Shown piece by piece: positions 57,901-64,000 of a stretch of DNA of 64,000 bases (position 1 is its first letter; every line of letters begins with the position of its first letter). Where the stretch lies: the NCBI GenBank assembly GCA_014584345.1, contig JACTNB010000036.1, positions 298,767-362,766 of the forward strand, given 5' to 3'. The notes beneath the pieces were generated by a model. It had not been told where the DNA came from and ran no database searches. It saw only the letters and a program-made list of their open reading frames with translations. The DNA comes from Planctomycetota bacterium. Lineage in GTDB: Bacteria > Planctomycetota > Planctomycetia > Planctomycetales > Planctomycetaceae. The position numbers were made by a program, and so were the translations under genes.

Positions 57901-59091
57901 CAGTTGCGATTGCTTGCCGAGGGGTTGTCGGCTCCCTTCGGCGTAATCGAGGAAGGAGGGGAACTGCTGGTGGTGCACAAGCCCGAGGTGATTTCCCTGG
58001 GGCCCGTCGACAAGATTTCTCAAGACGGCAGGCGACGCGTGGTCGCCGATGGCTGGGGACACACGGACGATTATCACGACTGGGTCAGTGGTTTTGCTCG
58101 CGACTCGGCGGGTCAACTGCTGATCGGCAGCGGCAGCAATTATTCGCAGAAGGATCGTCCCCGCGAACGGTCCCGGCATCGCGGTGAGGTGCTGCAACTG
58201 GACGCCGACGGCGGCGTGCGGACCATCGCCACCGAGTTACGGTATCCCGTCGGGATCGCGACGGACCCGCAGGGCCGGGTATTCACGAGCGATCAGCAGG
58301 GAGTCCAGAATTGCTTCAACGAAATCAATCATATTGTGCCGGGCCGGGCCTACGGCGTCCCAGCGTTGTATCAGCAACCGGGGGAGGAACAGCGTGCCGC
58401 CATTCAGATTCCACATCCCTGGACACGCAGTGTCAACGGGATTTTCTTCATTCCCGAACAGGACAACCTCGGGGCCTTGTCGGCATACCGCGGTCACGGT
58501 ATCGGCTGCGAGTACAACAACCGCTTTCTGGTCCGCTTTTCGCTACAGGAAGTGAATGGCGAATTGCAGGGCGCCTGTTACGAATTCACGCGCTCGGTGG
58601 AAACCATGCCTCCCGGTTCCCCCCTGATGCTGGGGCCGATGTGTGGGGGAGTCGGTCCGGACGGGCACATTTACATCGGTAACATTCACGACAGCGGCTG
58701 GCTGGGGGGCCAGAACGTGGGAGATATCGTTCGGCTGGAAGTGGCGGAAGAACTGCCCAACGGGATCCGTGAACTCCGAGCATTGCCCGAGGGCTTCGAA
58801 ATCGAATTTCTCCGGCCCGTGACGGGGGCCGCCTGGACGCGGGCTGATACGTATGACCTGTCCGGTTATTCCCGCGTGTGGCAGGGGGCGTATGCCACTC
58901 CCGATTCCGGCAGATACAAACCGGTCATCGAACGGGTGGACGTCGCCGAGAAGGGAAAACGAATCCGCCTCATCGTCAACGAACTGCGGCCGGCCTACGT
59001 GTACGACCTGCATCTGAAATCTGAGGATCCATTATTCCCCGCCTCGGCGTATTACACCATGAATCAGGTGCCCGTCACCAGGCAGGAGTAA
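54904..59091 (+). CDS. PA14 + pentaheme cytochrome c + beta-propeller protein
   Basis: A 1395-residue exported protein. The start at 54904 has GAAGG 9 bases upstream and gives a signal peptide (LLWCLLILVTLPATGWA). Residues about 50-180 are PA14-like (GTYRFHAYVTGDIEVLLDDQ). Five c-type heme motifs follow: CGHCH (202), CLACH (297), CAACH (399), CLACH (481) and CIACH (609). Residues about 660-900 are beta-rich, including TYGDFAFQQTEGKSWYWY. The C-terminal region (about 940-1310) is a glucose/sorbosone-dehydrogenase-like propeller (PTSIAWSQEGTLLFTSLKGD, PVGIATDPQGRVFTSDQQG). It looks like a large extracytoplasmic redox or binding protein; substrate unknown. Confidence 0.85.
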   Translation: MPRKENRRVPVVLNPCSLLWCLLILVTLPATGWALPLEEDPEQSDYPPGLLATYRVGEAEIQRIDADIAFDWGAQIPDSRLPAGSFTVDWSGYFLMKAPGTYRFHAYVTGDIEVLLDDQVVLQGSAAKPVWISGPEREFSFGELPLEVRYRKTGEQAVVKLCWSNPQFALEPISTHLLFREEGQPELAQIEQGRIEYRAWRCGHCHDNPADYPALPAPALSRTAGNLSADWIVNKLTGPADSRVRMPEFALNEQQARDIADFLEAVSLPSPKLASWKPGKPDDDRQAGELLVRTTGCLACHVIDELGETGLFGGGPLTGIGEKRSVEWLAHWLKNPAALNTTHRMPVFALSEKEQRQMAFYLAGLKAASVRSAAPGSNSSQGDRTSVDRGKELVTRLGCAACHEIPSITAPPVVPVTGKPLEASCLGSVPRTSSAGQPRFPHADRDALQAWLTERRQSASPESQAGSDFQRGSDLLMEKNCLACHPRDRNPGSVSLAGRIVQHDPRLSGQSQALIPPHLTAVGDRLRDEALPKALAGEQPRRLGWLAVRMPRFQHTDVELRQLTRHLIGHDRMPGPLPDVRLQLAESTLSKSEALLLGRELTGGRAFNCIACHKMGDYEPRNTAVGTRGSDLLGMAGRLRPEYFLRWTMSPIRVVPGMEMPSFNQPRPGFAETSLDQQLATLWRALNDPTFTAPSNPTVVEQYFVVAPGESPRVVRDVFELKEAGRADRTFLPRPLAVGLNNGHSLLFDLDQFALRGWTYGDFAFQQTEGKSWYWYLAGAALLNGWEQPSDFLFYLDGSPLPAVSNLSRRGRLLDYQASAESLQWTYRLDLDLPSGKHAVRVSETWSPLNDLPGQRNGWRRAMLVENLPGETRLSLTHRVRQTLLGEPSLRVGTQEHFLQADKQLELPFSVQNRTARLTVDYTVRLPERSTQPFPPKPEIPDRPVELTGTPGFQARRLPLSSNIMPTSIAWSQEGTLLFTSLKGDVFAVDGDDGQGLPYQLRLLAEGLSAPFGVIEEGGELLVVHKPEVISLGPVDKISQDGRRRVVADGWGHTDDYHDWVSGFARDSAGQLLIGSGSNYSQKDRPRERSRHRGEVLQLDADGGVRTIATELRYPVGIATDPQGRVFTSDQQGVQNCFNEINHIVPGRAYGVPALYQQPGEEQRAAIQIPHPWTRSVNGIFFIPEQDNLGALSAYRGHGIGCEYNNRFLVRFSLQEVNGELQGACYEFTRSVETMPPGSPLMLGPMCGGVGPDGHIYIGNIHDSGWLGGQNVGDIVRLEVAEELPNGIRELRALPEGFEIEFLRPVTGAAWTRADTYDLSGYSRVWQGAYATPDSGRYKPVIERVDVAEKGKRIRLIVNELRPAYVYDLHLKSEDPLFPASAYYTMNQVPVTRQE

Positions 59092-59209
59092 CGACACCCT
59101 GCCGGCGCAGTTTCAGATCTAATGGAATCCCTGAGACGTACGAACGCAATGGCACAAGGGGCCTCGCGCTGAGATGTCGGCGAGATGAGGTTACGGTCCT
59201 AACCCACAT

Positions 59210-59447
59210 TTCTCACACACTTTCCAATGCGGTAAATTTTGCCTCGAAAAAGCCTGCATACTAGCCGCGCCCGTCAGGAAGCGGGCCACGCGGGCGATTT
59301 CCCAAGGAACACTCCTTGGGCGCAACATCAATACCAGCAATGCATTGCGACAAACCAGGCCCCAGTCTGGCCCGCTTCCTGACGGGCGCGGCTAGTTCGA
59401 CGAAGTCAGCAAGCCTGATTTATCGACCCGGGTGAGAAATCCGGGCT
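59210..59447. repeat. Approximately 235-bp dispersed element with perfect 29-bp inverted repeat, copy 2
   Basis: Left arm 59260-59288 starts ACTAGCCGCGCCCGTCAGGA; right arm 59368-59396 is its exact reverse complement over 29 bases. Flanks CCAATGCGGTAAATTTTG (left) and GTTCGACGAAGTCAGCA..CGACCCGGGTGAGAAATCC (right) match copy 1. No terminal transposase, so it may be a MITE-like element. The 500-base gap 59092-59591 holds nothing else recognised. Confidence 0.78.
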
Positions 59448-59591
59448 AAGGTTTCAAGTTGACGTGGTGACTAATCCTGCCGAACCCGGCTCGCGGAGGT
59501 GGCCAGGGAAGGAGCACAAATACAGAGTTGTCGTCTAGTTGACGAACACTTCGAGAATGGACATCCTCTCAATCGGGATCATCCGCGTCGC

Positions 59592-60752
<1,161 letters not shown>

Positions 60753-60925
60753 ACATGTTTCCTTCTGCTGCGGGCTTCCTCCAGGCCAAGCCTGGCAGGT
60801 TCCGCTGGATAAATTGTAACTCTTGGCAATATCTGGCTCTGTCCGAACAGCCGACCTGCGTGGATTTGCACTCCCTCGCAATCGGCAGGACAGGCCAGAA
60901 CACCAACGCGTTCCCCGGTGACGTT

Positions 60926-61786
60926 TCAGCGGTCCTGTTTACCGAACCGCAGGGGAGTTAATCCGGACTCGATCAGTAATTGACGAAACAGTTCCAGCCC
61001 CTTCCGTTCGGCTGAACCGAGACAAAAATGCAGGTTTTCCTTCAGGTAGCGGCAGGCGGTTTCGGGCGAAATTCCCAAGGGGGATGCTTCCCGATGGGCT
61101 ATGGTTTCGAGCGTGCGGAGACCGCGATCCCGGGCCTGTCCCAGCAATTCCGCGACAGCCGCGTCATACTGCCGGGTCCGTGAGACCCACATCGCAAACA
61201 CGAAGGGAAAGCCTGTCCACTGTACCCATTCCTCGCCTAAATCCCAGATGTGCTCGAATTGCTCGACGGGAGGATGGATTGCCCGATCTCCAATCAGCAG
61301 GACGGCATCGGCTCGGGAATCCTCGGTGGATCGGGAAAGGGGCAGCGATTCCAGACGCGGGTTGACCCCAAACCGCTCCAGCAGCATCAACCGGGCGAGC
61401 GTGGCACTGGTCCGCGAACCTTCGTCGAGTGCCAGCGAACGGATGCCACCGATCGGCACCCGGGAGTAGAGCTTGACGCTCAACACCGGACCGCGGGTCG
61501 CCACGCAGGCATCCGAAACGATCTCGTAATCGGGATTAAGAAAATATTCCACCGAGGGAATTAAAGCCACATCCAGCCGATCCTGGGCCAGATCATCCGC
61601 CAGGCGACTCGGATAATCGAGGCGGAACTGACGGGCCGGCAATTCATCGGACAAACCCTCGATCAGCGGCTTGGAATTCAAATAACCGACCGCGCCGATC
61701 CGGACCGGAATCCGGCGGGCCGAAAGTTCCTCCGGCGAGCGGGCCTGCAAATCGAGTTCTACTATCGAACGAATCATGGGGAGCAT
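60926..61786 (-). CDS. mqnA: Chorismate dehydratase
   Basis: A 286-residue periplasmic-binding-protein-fold enzyme that converts chorismate to 3-enolpyruvylbenzoate, the first step of the futalosine route. RIGAVGYLNSKPLIEGL (about 29-45), DVALIPSVEYF and the SVKLYSR region are MqnA signatures, then LALDEGSRTSATLARLML and ADAVLLIGDRAI. Two nearby Met codons (61786, 61777) could start it; neither has a clear ribosome site. Other mqn genes are not in the window. Confidence 0.92.
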   Translation of the reverse strand: MLPMIRSIVELDLQARSPEELSARRIPVRIGAVGYLNSKPLIEGLSDELPARQFRLDYPSRLADDLAQDRLDVALIPSVEYFLNPDYEIVSDACVATRGPVLSVKLYSRVPIGGIRSLALDEGSRTSATLARLMLLERFGVNPRLESLPLSRSTEDSRADAVLLIGDRAIHPPVEQFEHIWDLGEEWVQWTGFPFVFAMWVSRTRQYDAAVAELLGQARDRGLRTLETIAHREASPLGISPETACRYLKENLHFCLGSAERKGLELFRQLLIESGLTPLRFGKQDR

Positions 61787-62049
61787 AAATCGCTATAACG
61801 CGACAAGGATAAAAACAAACATGTTATCATAGGCACTTAACCCGCGACTTACCAGATTGCGGCTACAGGATACGTTGTCGCAGTCTGGAATCCTGAAATC
61901 CATTCGGCTTGATGCGTTCGCGACAGACTGGGAGGACCGGCCCGGTTTCGTTACCATGCAGCCATTGTCGGAGCAGCCGACCGGACCCGTCCGGCTACGC
62001 TGCCATATTTGAGTGATTCTCCTTTTGCGACTCGGGGCAGGCAGCGCGT

Positions 62050-63366
62050 ATGTCGGATCGTCAGCCAATGAAAGTGGCCCTCGTGGGATTGGGGACCGTC
62101 GGTTCCGGTGTGGCTCGGATTCTGCTCGAACAGTCCGAACGCATCCGACAACGGACCGGCATCGGCATCGAAATCGTGCATGCCATCGTGCGCGATCCCT
62201 CCAAGCCGCGTGATGTCAGCTTGCCCAAGGGCATTCTGGCCACCTCCTTCGATCTCATGGAAGACCCGCGCGTCGATGTCGTCTGCGAATTGATCGGCGG
62301 CACCACCACCGCGGGGGACATCGTCCGCCAGGCTCTGAATTCCGGCAAGCACGTCGTGACGGCCAACAAGGCCCTGCTGTGTGAACAGGGAGAAGAGCTG
62401 TTTCAGTTGGCCCGCGAAAAAGGACGCACCATCTGTTTCGAAGCTGCCGTGGCGGGCGGGGTGCCGATTATCGAAGCCGTTTCCCAATCGCTGGCAGCGA
62501 ATCAGATCACTTCGATCGAGGCCATTATCAACGGCACCAGCAACTACATCCTGACCGAAATGCTGGACCGAAACGTCGGCTACGAAGATGCCGTCCGCAA
62601 GGCTCAGGATAAAGGCTACGCCGAGGCCGATCCCGCCATGGATGTCGATGGGACCGATGCCGCGCAAAAATTGACGATCCTCGCGCAACTGGCCTTCGGC
62701 ACCAGGGTCTCCCTCAAGGAATTTCCCCGCCAGGGTATCGAAGCCCTGTCCCTGGCCGACTTGCGTTATGCCGACGATCTCGGGTTTCGCATTAAACTCC
62801 TGGCAGTGGCCCGGTTGAACAAGGGCAGACTGGAACTGCACACTCAACCCACGTTGATTCGCAGTCAACACCCCATGGCCGACGTGTACGATGCCTACAA
62901 CATGATCGAAATCGAAGGGGACGCCGTCGGGAAAACCTGGTTTTCCGGGATGGGGGCCGGCCAGATGCCAACCGCTTCCGCCGTCGTTTCCGATTTGATC
63001 GATCTGGCGGTGGGCCGGGCTCAACTGACGTTTCCACTGCTCGATTTGTGGGGACGACGCCCCCCGCTGCCCGTTCTTCCCGCCGAGGAAATCGAACGCC
63101 GTTATTACCTGCGCTTTCATGCCAACGATCAGCCGGGCACCATGGCGGCCATCACGAACATCCTGGGCAAACTGGGGATCAGTATCGCCTCCTGCATCCA
63201 GCACGAATCCGAAATCAAGCCGACGCGCGGCCAGGGGGGCGGTATCGTCCCGCTGGTCATCATGACTCACACCACCACGGAAGGCCAGATGCGGGAGGCC
63301 GATATCGAACTCGCACGCTGCCCCTGCATCCAGCCGAACTACCTGAGACTCCCTATCCGCGGTTAA
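62050..63366 (+). CDS. hom: Homoserine dehydrogenase
   Basis: A 438-residue NAD(P)-dependent enzyme reducing aspartate semialdehyde to homoserine. The nucleotide-binding motif is ALVGLGTVGSGVA (about 10-22); HVVTANKALL carries the conserved Lys; AAVAGGVPII and INGTSNYILTEM, then YAEADPAMDVDGTDAAQKL are catalytic-domain signatures. A C-terminal ACT domain (about 352-435, YLRFHANDQPGTMAAITNIL) suggests threonine feedback control. No kinase or thrB/thrC nearby. Confidence 0.95.
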   Translation: MSDRQPMKVALVGLGTVGSGVARILLEQSERIRQRTGIGIEIVHAIVRDPSKPRDVSLPKGILATSFDLMEDPRVDVVCELIGGTTTAGDIVRQALNSGKHVVTANKALLCEQGEELFQLAREKGRTICFEAAVAGGVPIIEAVSQSLAANQITSIEAIINGTSNYILTEMLDRNVGYEDAVRKAQDKGYAEADPAMDVDGTDAAQKLTILAQLAFGTRVSLKEFPRQGIEALSLADLRYADDLGFRIKLLAVARLNKGRLELHTQPTLIRSQHPMADVYDAYNMIEIEGDAVGKTWFSGMGAGQMPTASAVVSDLIDLAVGRAQLTFPLLDLWGRRPPLPVLPAEEIERRYYLRFHANDQPGTMAAITNILGKLGISIASCIQHESEIKPTRGQGGGIVPLVIMTHTTTEGQMREADIELARCPCIQPNYLRLPIRG

Positions 63367-63467
63367 CTCACCCCTCCGGATCCGTTGCGATCACGAACAA
63401 CCACCGCGTGGCTCGGCAAGCGGGCCCTTTCGAAAAATGTACGCCCCGTGGTTTCACGGGTAGCGAT

Positions 63468-64000
63468 TCAGGGGCCCGTGGTCAACTGAGGCCCAGCCAG
63501 GGCGGGCTTGAGCGTGGGGAGGTCGTCGAGGGTCTGGTCGGTGGGGACCAGTTCGATGCCGCCGATGACGGGTTCCCCCCGGATCGCCGTGAATTCGACC
63601 CGCAGTTCTCCTTCGAGTGGAATCCGCGGGAACTCCCGCACGAGGGGCGCCAGTGCCGCCGGAGTCGCCTCGGCCAGATCCAGACGTTCCAGCACCCGGG
63701 TGCCATTCAGCGAAACATCGAAGAGACGGGCGCCGACAGGAGTTTTCTCGGGTTCCGCAAAGTGCAGTCGGACGGTGTAGCTGCCCGGCTGGATGCCCCG
63801 CAGTGTTACGGATTGCACTCCCGAAATACCGGAAGCGGAAACCCAGGGCCAGCCGGTGCCGCCCGTGACCCAGAGGGAATGATGGTAAAAGGTAGCGGGA
63901 TGTTCCGGCGTGATGGTCAGGTCGAGTTTGGGCGCGGGCCCTCCCGCATGCGGTTGTTCCAGCCAGAGGGTTCCCGCGGAGGTCATGCGGGTGCCGGGGG
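63468..64000 (-). CDS. Malectin-like domain protein, C-terminal part (runs off window)
   Basis: The frame stays open to base 64000, so only the last about 177 residues are seen. AGTLWLEQPHAGGPAPKLDL opens the visible part, and VTLRGIQPGSYTVRLHFAEP then VGARLFDVSLNGTRVLERLD is the malectin/di-glucose-binding beta-sandwich. In planctomycetes this module usually ends large PQQ-propeller or heme/propeller proteins; the N-terminal part cannot be judged. It converges with hom (101-base gap without a recognised terminator). Confidence 0.8.
   Translation of the reverse strand, partial: PGTRMTSAGTLWLEQPHAGGPAPKLDLTITPEHPATFYHHSLWVTGGTGWPWVSASGISGVQSVTLRGIQPGSYTVRLHFAEPEKTPVGARLFDVSLNGTRVLERLDLAEATPAALAPLVREFPRIPLEGELRVEFTAIRGEPVIGGIELVPTDQTLDDLPTLKPALAGPQLTTGP

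Noticed and set aside
61951..63270. Minus-strand frame opposite hom
   Set aside because: Antisense shadow of a strongly conserved homoserine dehydrogenase.

Overview
The window is a stretch of high-GC bacterial chromosome that almost certainly comes from a member of the Planctomycetota (class Planctomycetia). The evidence is lineage-typical proteins: a DUF1501 protein next to a PSD1/DUF1549/DUF1553 cytochrome, a PVC-type membrane-bound dehydrogenase with a C-terminal heme domain, a PA14/multiheme-cytochrome/propeller giant, PQQ-like propellers, and a TPR protein carrying two RNA-polymerase alpha-CTD modules. LpxC (Gram-negative lipid A), split GcvPA/GcvPB and futalosine-pathway menaquinone genes fit that assignment. 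About 46 protein genes are supported. I saw no rRNA, tRNA or CRISPR array.

Layout. 1-5.3 kb: DUF1501 (partial) and PSD1 cytochrome genes on the minus strand, an orphan ABC permease, and an OmpH/Skp-like periplasmic chaperone followed by a clear terminator. 5.7-10.7 kb: lpxC, a Gfo/Idh/MocA oxidoreductase, an IMPase/CysQ-like phosphatase, and a degenerate YrdC domain fused to a low-molecular-weight phosphatase. 10.7-15.5 kb: rpiB-gcvH-gcvPA-gcvPB-lipM-like, a glycine-cleavage set together with the octanoyltransferase that would lipoylate GcvH. 15.7-21.2 kb (minus): Bax-inhibitor-1 protein, GH15-like glucosidase, SDR, and a large planctomycete membrane protein. 21.5-29.9 kb: heme-propeller protein, small membrane protein, methyltransferase-like/PQQ propeller protein, IS66 remnant, HNH nuclease.

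30.0-34.7 kb (minus) is the most interesting block. A PlcP-like phospholipase C overlaps btaA and is followed by btaB and a glycosyltransferase. This is the gene set that converts phospholipids to diacylglycerol and then to the phosphorus-free betaine lipid DGTS, so it reads as a phosphate-starvation lipid-remodelling locus. A Pho-box-like direct repeat lies upstream of plcP and a second near-identical copy lies upstream of the HNH gene.

35.1-43 kb: rpsR, the TPR-alphaCTD protein, a TIM-barrel isomerase, an HtrA-type protease, a small Lys-rich protein, xylA, a YbjQ-type protein and a DUF2071 protein. 43-47.1 kb (minus): TIM-barrel isomerase, xseA, xseB, hisC and a small jelly-roll protein in one probable operon. 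47.6-54.6 kb: cysE, degenerate HD-GYP-like protein, CPBP protease, glgC, and a secreted helical protein with a strong terminator. 54.9-64 kb: pentaheme PA14/propeller giant, mqnC, mqnA, hom (homoserine dehydrogenase) and the C-terminal part of a malectin-domain protein.

Intergenic DNA carries dispersed repeats: two full and two half copies of an approximately 235-bp element with a long internal inverted repeat, and a family of short palindromes built on CACTGGC...GCCAGTG. They suggest MITE/REP-like elements in this genome.
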